Source: VGOB01 sp034435315
Lineage (GTDB): Bacteria; Chloroflexota; Anaerolineae; UBA4142
Assembly: GCA_034435315.1 (NCBI GenBank)
Contig: DAOTYB010000137.1
Location: 1 to 41,725 of the forward strand
Direction of reading: 5' to 3'
Length of the DNA stretch: 41,725 nucleotides
Positions 1 through 7,189 of the stretch are shown here, one piece after another. The translations under genes and the position numbers were made by a program. A model generated the notes under the pieces. The model searched no databases. It saw only the letters and a list, made by a program, of their open reading frames with translations, and was not told the DNA's origin. Every line of letters begins with the position of its first letter. Position 1 is the first letter of the stretch.

Positions 1-13
1 CGCGGCTACTCAG

Positions 14-117
14 AACTTGTCACATCGAGCGGAGCGAGATGTCTCACTTCGTTCGACATGACAAGTTTCTGTCAACGCGCATACCGCCGCGCGGTATGGA
101 ATTCTCGCAATGACAGG
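14..117. repeat. Imperfect inverted repeats upstream of the sigma factor
   Basis: Two adjacent palindromes fill the non-coding start of the window. The first runs from about 14 to 63: AACTTGTCACATCGA pairs imperfectly with the complement of the arm ending in GACATGACAAGTT. The second lies at about 70-117: ATACCG...CGGTAT is nested inside CTGTCA...TGACAG. Both look like dispersed REP-type palindromes rather than a gene. No clear promoter for the downstream sigma factor was found; a TAGAAT at 184-189 has only a poor -35 partner. Confidence 0.6.
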
Positions 118-221
118 GGGGCTGACTTTGCACAAACCCTGACCCCAACGATGGAGTGATTCGCCAAAACCGTGAGGCTGTGGTAGAATTGTCGTTGCTG
201 GCTTCACAGGGAGTTTTGGAT

Positions 222-914
222 GTGTCACCCGTAACGAACGGGCGCGATAGCAAGATACTGCAAAACGATGACCGCGAACTCGTTCACGCCGCGCAACGCG
301 GTGACCCGCGCGCGTTCGCGCAACTCGTCGAAAAATACGAGGCGCGCGTGTACAATCTCGCGCGGAAAATGATGCGCGATCCACAGGATGCTGAAGATGT
401 TTTGCAGGAAACGTTCCTCAGCGTCTTTCGGCACCTCAACGATTTTCACGGCGATTCCAGTTTCTCGACGTGGCTGTATCGCATTGCGACGAACGCCGCG
501 CTGATGAAATTGCGCGCGCGCAAGCCGCCCCCGCTTTCGCTCGACGAACCGTTCGAGTCCGATGGCGATGAGATGATGCCGCGCGAAATCGTGGACTGGG
601 GCATCACGCCCGAAGAGGCGTTGCTCAACAGCGAGGTGCGCGCGCAGATGGATGCCGCAGTCGCCGCGCTCCCCGAAGCATTGCGCGCCGTCTTTGTCTT
701 GCGCGATATCGAAGGGCTCTCGGTGCAGGAAACTGCCGATGTGCTGGGCATCAGTGTTCCCAACGTCAAGACGCGCTTGCATCGCGCGCGGTTGATGCTG
801 CGCGAAAGTTTGTCGGTGTATTTCAAGGGACGAAGGACGAGTGACGAAGGACGAAGGACGAAAGACGAAAATCGGTCATCGGTCATCCGTCATCGGTCAG
901 AGGTTTCACAGTGA
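222..914 (+). CDS. ECF-type RNA polymerase sigma factor (sigma-70 family)
   Basis: The protein directs RNA polymerase to a stress or envelope regulon, judging by its family. Region 2 is the stretch RAFAQLVEKYE...DAEDVLQETFLSVFRHL...FSTWLYRIATN; region 4 is LPEALRAVFVLRDIEGLSVQETADVLGIS...VKTRLHRAR. A GTG start at 222 is preferred because AGGGAG lies 8 nt upstream; the frame is also open from a GTG at 156. The last 25 or so residues (GRRTSDEGRRTKDE and following) are translated from a GACGAAG/ATCGGTC heptamer repeat and are not part of the sigma fold. The stop overlaps the next start as GTGA, so the gene is translationally coupled to an anti-sigma factor. Regulation by that partner is inferred. 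Confidence 0.93.
   Translation: MSPVTNGRDSKILQNDDRELVHAAQRGDPRAFAQLVEKYEARVYNLARKMMRDPQDAEDVLQETFLSVFRHLNDFHGDSSFSTWLYRIATNAALMKLRARKPPPLSLDEPFESDGDEMMPREIVDWGITPEEALLNSEVRAQMDAAVAALPEALRAVFVLRDIEGLSVQETADVLGISVPNVKTRLHRARLMLRESLSVYFKGRRTSDEGRRTKDENRSSVIRHRSEVSQ
827..903 (+). repeat. Heptamer repeat (GACGAAG, then ATCGGTC) inside the sigma factor tail
   Basis: Units of 7 bp, GACGAAG with variants, run into ATCGGTC units. The tract encodes the C-terminal tail of the sigma factor in frame, up to the GTGA junction with the anti-sigma gene. Confidence 0.85.
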
Positions 915-1168
915 AACACGAACATAACGATTTATGCGCGCAACTACAAGCGCAACTGCCCGATTATCTCGACGGCGAGGCGCGCGCGGAAATTTGTCGC
1001 GCTATCGAAGCGCACCTTGCCGATTGCGACGATTGCCGCATCGTCGTGGACACGCTGAAAAAGACGATTACGCTGTATCGCGCCGCGCCGCGCGACGCGG
1101 TGCCGCGCGAGGTGCACGCGCGCTTGGTGCGCGTGTTGAACCTTGACAAGTTCACCTCATCCCGTTAG
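911..1168 (+). CDS. Zinc-finger anti-sigma factor (putative)
   Basis: This 85-residue protein carries H35-x3-C39-x2-C42 and an upstream cysteine (C29 or C9), the pattern of ZAS/zf-HC2 anti-sigma domains that hold an ECF sigma factor inactive. No membrane segment follows, so it would be a soluble form. The GTG start overlaps the sigma stop (GTGA), a usual arrangement for such pairs. Its 3' end overlaps the convergent ABC permease gene by 12 bp, leaving no space for a separate terminator. The function rests on the motif and the neighbour; the signal sensed is unknown. Confidence 0.85.
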   Translation: MKHEHNDLCAQLQAQLPDYLDGEARAEICRAIEAHLADCDDCRIVVDTLKKTITLYRAAPRDAVPREVHARLVRVLNLDKFTSSR

Positions 1169-1930
1169 TCCCCACCGCGCGCGCACGCGCGTTTCTATCG
1201 GCGCAAAGATCAGCCGATCCACGACGAGACCAATCGCGATGATGACGAGCATCACCGCGACGACCTGGTTCATATCGTTCAACTCGCGCCCCATCATCAA
1301 CAAGTGACCCAGCCCCAGCGAAACGTACAACAACTCGGCTGCCATCAACGAGCGCCACGCGAACGACCAGCCGAGTTTCATCCCCGTGATGATTTCGGGC
1401 AGCGCAGCGGGAAAGATCACCAGCGCGTACAACTTCCAGCCGCGCGCGCCCAGATTGCGCGCCGCGCGCAGGTACAGCGGCGGCGTGTTCTTCACACCCG
1501 CTTCGGTCGCGGTTGTGATCGCGAGTAGCGCGCCCATCACTACGACGAATAAAATCGCCGTTTCGCTCAAACCGAACCACAACAGCGCGAGCGGCAGCCA
1601 ACAAATCGAAGGGAGCGTTTGCAGTCCCAGCACGAGCGCGCCAAACGTTTCGTCGAGTAGTTTGACGCGACCGAGCGCAAGTCCGCTCACGATGCCAATC
1701 ACCAACGAAATGCCAAAGCCGATGAGCAGTCGTCGCAGCGATGTAACGATGCCGACGACGAACGTGCCATTTTGAAATCCGCGCGCGAGCGTTTGCGCGA
1801 CGCTCAGCGGCGATGGAAAAATGTACTCCGCCCACAACCCCGACGACGCGGCAATTTGCCAGATGGCGATGAGCGTGGCGAAGAAGATGAGTTTGCGCGT
1901 GAATGTGTTTTGTGAAATGCGAGTGATCAT
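1157..1930 (-). CDS. ABC transporter permease, NitT/TauT/SsuC family
   Basis: This inner-membrane permease has about six hydrophobic segments and the EAA-type loop RAARNLGARGWKLYALVIFPAALPEI near residues 155-180, which docks on the ATPase. Its length of 257 residues is normal for SsuC/TauC/NrtB proteins. It is the last gene of a three-gene importer (binding protein, ATPase, permease). The ATG at 1928-1930 has no Shine-Dalgarno sequence; a heptamer repeat occupies that position. Substrate by family: sulfonate, taurine, nitrate or a pyrimidine precursor. Nearby siroheme genes favour sulfonate or nitrate, but that is inference. Confidence 0.9.
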   Translation of the reverse strand: MITRISQNTFTRKLIFFATLIAIWQIAASSGLWAEYIFPSPLSVAQTLARGFQNGTFVVGIVTSLRRLLIGFGISLVIGIVSGLALGRVKLLDETFGALVLGLQTLPSICWLPLALLWFGLSETAILFVVVMGALLAITTATEAGVKNTPPLYLRAARNLGARGWKLYALVIFPAALPEIITGMKLGWSFAWRSLMAAELLYVSLGLGHLLMMGRELNDMNQVVAVMLVIIAIGLVVDRLIFAPIETRVRARWGLTG

Positions 1931-1934
1931 TTTC

Positions 1935-2023
1935 AGTGGTTAGTGGTTAGTGGTTAGTGGTTAGTGGTTAGTGATCAGTGGTCAGAGGTCAGACTGAACA
2001 CTGACCACTGATCACTGAACACT
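1935..2023. repeat. Heptamer repeat (AGTGGTT / AGTGATC) forming a 16-bp inverted repeat
   Basis: Tandem AGTGGTT units pass into AGTGATC/ACTGACC units. AGTGATCAGTGGTCAG (1970-1985) is an exact inverted match to 2001-2016, with a 15-nt loop. It fills the spacer between the ATPase and permease genes and replaces the permease ribosome-binding site. Confidence 0.9.
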
Positions 2024-2025
2024 GC

Positions 2026-2847
2026 CTACAGCACATCATCCCCCACCATTTGCGCTTCCAGCGTTTGCAACAACCGCGCGTCCGCATCGCGCGTGCTCGC
2101 CAGTACATCGTCTTTCAGCACTGCCATAATCTCACGCGCGCAATCCACCACCGCGTAACTTTCGATCTGGCGCGGACGCGGCAAGTCAATCGTAAAGATT
2201 TGCTTGATGCGCCCCGGACGTGCGGAAAAAACGACCACGCGATCACCCAGCACGACCGCTTCGCGCACGTTGTGCGTGACAAAGAGAATCGTCTTGCGCG
2301 TTGCGCTCCAGATCGTTTGCAGTTCATCGTGCAACAGATCGCGCGTCTGCGCGTCGAGCGCGCCGAACGGTTCGTCCATCAGCAACACCGCCGGGTCGGT
2401 GGCGAGCGCGCGCGCAAGCGCGACGCGCTGCTGCATCCCGCCCGAAAGTTCGTGTACCGATGCTTGCTCGAACTCGGCGAGGTGCACCATCCGCAAATAT
2501 TTGCGCGCGATGATCTGGCGTTCGGGCTTGGGGACGCCAATCATATTCAAGCCGAATTTCACATTGTCGAAGACGTTGAGCCAAGGAAAGAGCGCGGCAC
2601 TCTGAAAAATCATCACGCGATCGGGTCCCGTGCGCGTGACGATTTTGCCATCCACGCGCACTTCGCCGCGCGTCGGTTTGTCCAGTCCCGCGATGATGTT
2701 GAGGAGTGTGGACTTGCCGCAGCCCGATGGACCCAGCAAGCACACAAACTCGCCCTCGCGCACATCGAGGTTGATCGAATCGAGCGCGGTGAGTGTGCCG
2801 CTCTTGCTCCGAAAAATTTTGCTGACGTCGCGAATTTCAAGTTTCAC
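2026..2847 (-). CDS. ABC transporter ATPase, SsuB/TauB/NrtD family
   Basis: This cytoplasmic ATPase powers the importer. Counting from the chosen start it has Walker A GPSGCGKST (39-47), signature LSGGMQQR (about 134), Walker B VLLMDEP (154-160) and the switch histidine in THN (192). The GTG at 2847 is chosen because GAAGGAG lies 5 nt upstream; an upstream in-frame TTG at 2868 falls inside a heptamer repeat and has no such site. At 273 residues it is typical of the family. It lies between the binding-protein and permease genes on the same strand. Confidence 0.93.
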   Translation of the reverse strand: MKLEIRDVSKIFRSKSGTLTALDSINLDVREGEFVCLLGPSGCGKSTLLNIIAGLDKPTRGEVRVDGKIVTRTGPDRVMIFQSAALFPWLNVFDNVKFGLNMIGVPKPERQIIARKYLRMVHLAEFEQASVHELSGGMQQRVALARALATDPAVLLMDEPFGALDAQTRDLLHDELQTIWSATRKTILFVTHNVREAVVLGDRVVVFSARPGRIKQIFTIDLPRPRQIESYAVVDCAREIMAVLKDDVLASTRDADARLLQTLEAQMVGDDVL

Positions 2848-2858
2848 AAGCGCTCCTT

Positions 2859-2893
2859 CAATCTTCAATCGCCAATCTCCAATCTCTAATCAT
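2859..2893. repeat. Heptamer repeat (CAATCTC), five units
   Basis: Five 7-bp units (CAATCTT, CAATCGC, CAATCTC twice, TAATCAT) fill the spacer between the binding-protein gene and the ATPase gene. The binding-protein stop codon at 2890-2892 lies in the last unit. Confidence 0.85.
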
Positions 2894-3903
2894 TGCACGG
2901 ACGGAAGATTTTTCTCGCGCAGCACCTCGTTCAACAACGTCAAATCGTAAATGCCATCGAGATTCGGCATCGTATCGCCGAGAAAGCCAAGTTTGAACGC
3001 CGCCTCCGCCGAACCAAAGAGCGACGCGCGAATCGGGTCGTACGTAATCGTCTGACGCGCCCACGCGTCGTCGAGAATCGCGGTGGGCAATGCCGCGCCC
3101 GTCAGGCGTTCGATTTCCGCGTTCAGTTTTTGCTTCGCTGAGGCAGGATCGGTGTTGATGCGCTGCGTCAATTCGATATGCGCGGCGAGAAATTTTTTGA
3201 CGAGTTCGGGATTCGTCTTCAAAAATTTTGTGCTGACGATGATGTGCGCGGTGACGAATTTTCCACCTTGCCACAATTCGCGCTCATCGAGAAAAATTTT
3301 GCCATTCGCTTGATGCACCAGTCGCGCGCCCCAGGGTTCAGGCACCCACGCCGCATCAATTTCTTTTTTCTGGAACAGCGTCAGAATGTCGGGATTGGCA
3401 ATCGGAATGACTTGCGTATCGCCGCCTTGTTCTTTGAGTTTGAACCCCTGTTGCATCAGCCACGCGCGCGCGGCAACATCTTGCGTGTTGCCCAGTTGCG
3501 GCGTCGCGATTTTCTTGCCGCGAAAATCGGCAGGCGAGTTGATGCCCGCGTCTGCGCGCACGACCAGCACTGCGCCGCCGCTCGTCGCGCCCGCGATGAT
3601 GCGCAGCGCTTCGCCTTTCGATTTGACGTAGCCATTGATCGCGGGATTCGGCCCGATGTACGCGAGATCGAGTTGACCCGCGAACAGCGCTTCGATGGCG
3701 GACGGACCCGCGTTGAACACTTTGGCGTCAATCTTCACGCCATCGCCGAGAGCGCGCGCGAACGTTCCATCGGCGATGCCGATGACCGCTTGCGCGTGCG
3801 TAATATTCGGCAAGTAGCCGATGCGAACGATGTTCGATTGTGGCGCGCTCGCGCAACTGCACAGGACGATGGCAAGCGCGGCGAGCAAAAATGTTCTCTG
3901 CAT
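2890..3903 (-). CDS. ABC transporter substrate-binding lipoprotein, SsuA/NMT1-like
   Basis: A predicted lipoprotein that captures substrate outside the membrane and passes it to the permease. The N-terminus is hydrophobic with a lipobox ending at Cys17 (or Cys15). The mature part begins VRIGYLPNITHAQAVIG and contains EALFAGQLDLAYIGPNPAINGY and DAAWVPEPWGARL, typical of the aliphatic-sulfonate/nitrate/taurine binding family. Its length of 337 residues is normal. GGTGAAG lies shortly upstream of the ATG. The gene is followed by the ATPase and permease and preceded by siroheme genes on the same strand. The ligand cannot be read from sequence. Confidence 0.9.
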   Translation of the reverse strand: MQRTFLLAALAIVLCSCASAPQSNIVRIGYLPNITHAQAVIGIADGTFARALGDGVKIDAKVFNAGPSAIEALFAGQLDLAYIGPNPAINGYVKSKGEALRIIAGATSGGAVLVVRADAGINSPADFRGKKIATPQLGNTQDVAARAWLMQQGFKLKEQGGDTQVIPIANPDILTLFQKKEIDAAWVPEPWGARLVHQANGKIFLDERELWQGGKFVTAHIIVSTKFLKTNPELVKKFLAAHIELTQRINTDPASAKQKLNAEIERLTGAALPTAILDDAWARQTITYDPIRASLFGSAEAAFKLGFLGDTMPNLDGIYDLTLLNEVLREKNLPSVQ

Positions 3904-3926
3904 TGTTCTTCACCGGAGATGAAGAG

Positions 3927-3999
3927 ATTTTCAATTTTCGATTTGCAATTTTCGATTAGGTCATCGGCAATCGGCAATCGAAAATCGGCAATTGTCATT
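3927..3999. repeat. Heptamer repeat (AATCGGC / AATTTTCG family)
   Basis: Units related to AATCGGC, AATCGAA and their complements fill the gap between the cobA-hemD stop (3995-3997) and the binding-protein gene. Confidence 0.75.
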
Positions 4000-5542
4000 C
4001 GCCCTTCGTCCTCTCAACCAGCGCAGCCACCAGCCCCGCAATCGTATGCTCTGCCGCGACAATGTCCACGCGCAAACCCAGTTCGCGCGCGGTCTGCGCG
4101 GTGACGGGACCGATGCAGGCGATTTTGAGATTGGAGGTTAGAGATTGGAGATTGGAGATTAGAGGTTGGAGATTGGAGATTGGAGATTGGAGGGCGTTGA
4201 ACAAGCCGCGCACGGTGGAGGAACTGGTGAAGGTGATGATGTCAATCTCGCCGCGTTCGAGTTGCGCGCAAATGTCTTGCGCGCGCGGATCGTCCGCGTC
4301 GGTTGGAATCGTGCGATACGCAGCAACGTCATCCACGTGCGCGCCGCGCGCGCGCAAACCCTCGGCGAGTGCCTCGCGCGCAATGTCGGCGCGCGGCAAC
4401 AGGATGCGTTGCCCCGTCACATCGCCGATTTGTTCGACAATGGCTTTGGCGACGTACTCGCGCGGCACAAAATCCGCGCACAAACCGTGCCGCATCAGTT
4501 CTTCGGTGGTGGCAGAACCGATCGCGCCCAGCCGCGTGTTGGCGAACGCGCGCGCATCGCGTCCAAGCGCGGTCAGGCGTTCCCACACAAAGCGCACGCC
4601 GTTGACGCTGGTGAAGATCATCCAATCGTACTGGCGCAAAAGCGCGGCATCGAGTTGCGCGTAATCGTCGAGTGGCGCGATGCGAATCGTGGGAAATTCG
4701 ATGGGCTCGGCGCCCAGTTCCGCGAGTCGGCGCGATAGTTCGCTTGCTTGTTCGCGCGCGCGCGTCACCAGAATTCGTTTGCCAAAGAGCGGACGCTTTT
4801 CGAACCACTGCAATTGTTCGCGCAGATTCACCACATCGCCGACAATCAGCACCGCTGGCGGCTTTACATCGCGCGCGCGTTCGACAATGTTTTCGAGTGT
4901 GCCGACAATCGTCTGTTGTTGCGGCGTCGTTGCCCAGCGCACCAGCGCGGCGGGTGTCGTCGCGTCGCGTCCCGATGCGATGAGTGATGTGACGATGCGC
5001 TCGAGGTTTTCAACGCTCATTAAAAAAATCAGAGTGTCCGCATCGTGAAACGTGAAACGTGAAACGTGAGATGTGTCCTCGCGATGTCCTGTTGCGACGA
5101 TGAACGACGCAGCAATGCCGCGATGTGTGACGGGAATGCCGGCGTACGCTGGCGCGGCAATCGCGCTGGAGATGCCCGGCACAATTTCGAACGCAATGCC
5201 TGCTTCCGCGAGCGCGAGCGCTTCCTCGCCGCCGCGACCAAAGACGAACGGATCGCCACCTTTGAGTCGCACGACGATTTTGCCCGCGCGCGCGCGTTCG
5301 ATGAGAAGCGCGTTGATTTCGGATTGCGGCATCGTGTGATCGCTACTCGCTTTGCCGACGTAAATTTTTTCCGCGTGTGGCGGCGCGTAATCGAGTAGCG
5401 CAGGCGCGACGAGTCGGTCATACACGACGACATCCGCGCGCCGCAGACATTCTACACCTTTGATTGTGACAAGCCCCGCGTCGCCAGGTCCCGCGCCGAC
5501 GAGGAAAACTCTGGGTTTCGGGTTGCAAGTTTCAGGTTTCAT
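3995..5542 (-). CDS. cobA-hemD: Fused uroporphyrinogen-III C-methyltransferase / uroporphyrinogen-III synthase
   Basis: A bifunctional tetrapyrrole enzyme. Residues about 10-245 form the SAM-dependent methyltransferase that makes precorrin-2 (VFLVGAGPGDAGLVTIKG, VRLKGGDPFVFGRGGEE, VPGISSAIAAPAYAGIPVTHRG). Residues about 250-515 form the synthase that closes hydroxymethylbilane to uroporphyrinogen III (ILVTRAREQASELSRRL, DWMIFTSVNGVRF, IACIGPVTAQTARE). The fusion is common in many bacteria. Three segments come from 7-bp repeats: the N-terminal MKPETCNPKP, residues about 157-166, and about 451-472, where SNLQ recurs. The ATG lies within a repeat and has no visible Shine-Dalgarno sequence. It is clustered with hemC and precorrin-2 dehydrogenase. 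Confidence 0.94.
   Translation of the reverse strand: MKPETCNPKPRVFLVGAGPGDAGLVTIKGVECLRRADVVVYDRLVAPALLDYAPPHAEKIYVGKASSDHTMPQSEINALLIERARAGKIVVRLKGGDPFVFGRGGEEALALAEAGIAFEIVPGISSAIAAPAYAGIPVTHRGIAASFIVATGHREDTSHVSRFTFHDADTLIFLMSVENLERIVTSLIASGRDATTPAALVRWATTPQQQTIVGTLENIVERARDVKPPAVLIVGDVVNLREQLQWFEKRPLFGKRILVTRAREQASELSRRLAELGAEPIEFPTIRIAPLDDYAQLDAALLRQYDWMIFTSVNGVRFVWERLTALGRDARAFANTRLGAIGSATTEELMRHGLCADFVPREYVAKAIVEQIGDVTGQRILLPRADIAREALAEGLRARGAHVDDVAAYRTIPTDADDPRAQDICAQLERGEIDIITFTSSSTVRGLFNALQSPISNLQPLISNLQSLTSNLKIACIGPVTAQTARELGLRVDIVAAEHTIAGLVAALVERTKGE
4127..4192. repeat. Heptamer repeat (GAGATTG), nine units, inside hemD
   Basis: Nine consecutive 7-bp units plus GAG. Nine units equal 63 bp or 21 codons, so the tract keeps the frame and reads as a three-fold 7-residue repeat around SNLQ in the uroporphyrinogen-III synthase domain. 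Confidence 0.93.
5045..5072. repeat. Heptamer repeat (GTGAAAC), four units, inside cobA
   Basis: Three exact GTGAAAC units and one variant encode HVSRFTF in the methyltransferase domain, just after ATGHRED. Confidence 0.88.
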
Positions 5543-5575
5543 GTTTCAGGTTACAAGTTTCAGGTTGCAGGTTCG
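5513..5575. repeat. Heptamer repeat (AGGTTTC), nine units, carrying the cobA-hemD start codon
   Basis: Nine units of 7 bp (GGGTTTC, GGGTTGC, AAGTTTC, AGGTTTC, ATGTTTC, AGGTTAC, AAGTTTC, AGGTTGC, AGGTTCG). The start codon at 5540-5542 and the first ten codons lie inside it. Confidence 0.92.
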
Positions 5576-5603
5576 GTAAGCACAGAGGGCGAGACAGAAT
5601 TGA

Positions 5604-5638
5604 CTGCCACCTGCCACCTGCCTACTGCCTACTGATAT
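5604..5638. repeat. Heptamer repeat (CTGCCAC / CTGCCTA), five units, carrying the hemC stop
   Basis: CTGCCAC twice, CTGCCTA twice and one variant. The hemC stop (5622-5624) and its last residues ISRQ are encoded within the tract. Confidence 0.88.
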
Positions 5639-6518
5639 TCAACATCCTCGCCAACTCTTCTCCCAGCGCTTCTGCCTGCTCCACCGCGCCGCGCACTTGG
5701 CCGCGCGCAACGCGCGTGCCGTCTTCGCTGGCGACGAGTCCGCGCAGATGCAAAGTGCCATCGCGCGTTTCGGCATACGCGGCGACAGGTATCTGGCATC
5801 CGCCACCGAGCGCGCGCAAAAACGCGCGTTCCGCTGTTGTCGCTGCGCGCGTCGGTGCGTGATCGAGTGGCGCGATCAGCGCGAGCGTTGCGGCATCGTC
5901 CGCGCGCGCCTGCACCGCGAGCGCGCCCTGTCCGGGCGCGGGAAGCATCACCTCGAACGGCAAAAATTCGGTGATGCGATCCGCAAAACCCAGGCGCAGA
6001 ACTCCTGCGGCTGCCACCACAATCGCATCGTACTCTTCGGTCTCCGCTTTGCGCAAGCGCGTGTCCACGTTGCCGCGCAAGTTCACGATGCGCAAATCGG
6101 GACGATGCGCGCGCAGTTGCGCCGCGCGACGCAGCGAACTCGTGCCCACGCGCGCACCGCGCGGCAGGTGATCCAAGCCGAGGTTCAGGCGCGAGATGAG
6201 CACATCGCGCGCGTCTTCGCGGGTAGTAATGAGAGATTGGAGATTGGAGATTGGAGATTGGGTGGGCAGGTCTTTGAGCGAGTGCACCGCGCAGTGGATT
6301 TCGCCGGCGACGAGTGCCGCTTCGATTTCGCGCGTGAACAAGCCCTTGTCGCCGATTTTGGGCAAGGGTGTATCGGCGTGGGTATCGCCTTTCGTTGTGA
6401 TCGTGCGGATGACGATTTCGATGTGCGGATGGAGCGCGCGCAATTGTTGCGCCACCCAGTTCGTTTGCCAGAGCGCGAGGCGGCTTGCGCGTGTGCCGAT
6501 GACAACTCTACCGTTCAC
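5622..6518 (-). CDS. hemC: Hydroxymethylbilane synthase (porphobilinogen deaminase)
   Basis: Polymerises four porphobilinogen molecules to hydroxymethylbilane, the substrate of the synthase encoded next. Family marks: IGTRASRLALWQTNWV, ITTKGD, GDKGLFTREIE, VGTSSLRRAAQLRAHRPDL, LRGNVDTRL and PAPGQGALAVQ. Cys241 in GGGCQIP is the dipyrromethane-cofactor cysteine. Length is normal at 298 residues. Residues about 86-99, between KDLP and REDARDVL, read TQSPISNLQSLITT and come from a GAGATTG repeat that replaces the usual loop without changing its length. The GTG start at 6518 and its AGGA site lie inside an 8-bp repeat shared with the end of the upstream gene. Confidence 0.96.
   Translation of the reverse strand: MNGRVVIGTRASRLALWQTNWVAQQLRALHPHIEIVIRTITTKGDTHADTPLPKIGDKGLFTREIEAALVAGEIHCAVHSLKDLPTQSPISNLQSLITTREDARDVLISRLNLGLDHLPRGARVGTSSLRRAAQLRAHRPDLRIVNLRGNVDTRLRKAETEEYDAIVVAAAGVLRLGFADRITEFLPFEVMLPAPGQGALAVQARADDAATLALIAPLDHAPTRAATTAERAFLRALGGGCQIPVAAYAETRDGTLHLRGLVASEDGTRVARGQVRGAVEQAEALGEELARMLNISRQ
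6233..6260. repeat. Heptamer repeat (GAGATTG), four units, inside hemC
   Basis: Four exact GAGATTG units, the same unit as in the hemD tract at 4127-4192, encode SPISNLQS in HemC. Confidence 0.92.
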
Positions 6519-6556
6519 TGTCCTACTGTCCCACTGTCCTACTGCGTATTGCGTAT
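6517..6556. repeat. 8-bp repeat (ACTGTCCT) at the precorrin-2 dehydrogenase/hemC junction
   Basis: ACTGTCCT, ACTGTCCC, ACTGTCCT and degenerate units. The tract contains the upstream stop codon (6523-6525), the AGGA site and the GTG start of hemC. Confidence 0.85.
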
Positions 6557-7176
6557 TCCGTTACGATGATTTCCGCGCGGGCGTGTGCTTCCGCGGCGCG
6601 TCCTTCGCGCAAGAGCGGCAGCGCGGCATCAATCAGTGCTTGCCATAACACTTCGCGCAGTTCGCGCGCGACGCGCGCTTGAACGCGCGGACGCAGTTCG
6701 GCGAGGAGCGCGGCGAGTTGCGCGTACTCTTCGCCAATCAGTTTTTCGATTTGCAGGCGCAAATGTTTAGCGAGCGCGGGACTCGCGCCGCCGGTGCTAA
6801 TCGCAATCGCAATATCGCCGCGACGAACGAGCGCGGGAACGTGAAACGTGCAATGCGCGGGATCGTCCACCACGTTGACGAGGATGCCGCGCGCGCGCGC
6901 TTCGGCATAGACGGCGTGGTTGACATGCGGCTCATCGGTCGCGGCGATGACCAGATGCGCGTCGCGCAGATCGCCGTCTTGGTACACGCGCGGAACGACT
7001 GTGATGCGCGACTCGCGCGCGAGGTCGTGCAGTTCGCGTACGAGTTGCGGCGCGATGACCGTGACGCGCGCGCCCGCCTCGATCAAGCCGCGCACCTTGC
7101 GCGCCGCGACCGCGCCGCCGCCAACGACGACCGCGCGCATATCGGGATCAACAAGGGTAAGAGGATAGCCCATCAT
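6523..7176 (-). CDS. Precorrin-2 dehydrogenase (siroheme synthase N-terminal type)
   Basis: NAD-dependent oxidation of precorrin-2 to sirohydrochlorin, the step after CobA on the way to siroheme. The Rossmann motif VVVGGGAVAARKVRGLIEAGARVTVIAP is at the N-terminus, followed by VIAATDEPHVN, NVVDDPAHCTFHVPA and ISTGGASPALAKHLR, all typical of CysG-N/Met8. Either of two adjacent ATGs (7176 or 7173) could start it; neither has a clear Shine-Dalgarno sequence. The frame stays open further upstream, but only as antisense of gatA. The last residues come from an 8-bp repeat. It is about 217 residues, so Met8-like without a CobA fusion. A chelatase role is possible but not shown. Confidence 0.92.
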   Translation of the reverse strand: MMGYPLTLVDPDMRAVVVGGGAVAARKVRGLIEAGARVTVIAPQLVRELHDLARESRITVVPRVYQDGDLRDAHLVIAATDEPHVNHAVYAEARARGILVNVVDDPAHCTFHVPALVRRGDIAIAISTGGASPALAKHLRLQIEKLIGEEYAQLAALLAELRPRVQARVARELREVLWQALIDAALPLLREGRAAEAHARAEIIVTEYAIRSRTVGQ

Positions 7177-7189
7177 ACTGACCACTGCA

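Noticed and set aside
3178..4104. A 308-codon plus-strand frame
   Set aside because: It is antisense to the binding-protein gene and the spacer; a shadow of G+C-rich coding sequence on the other strand.
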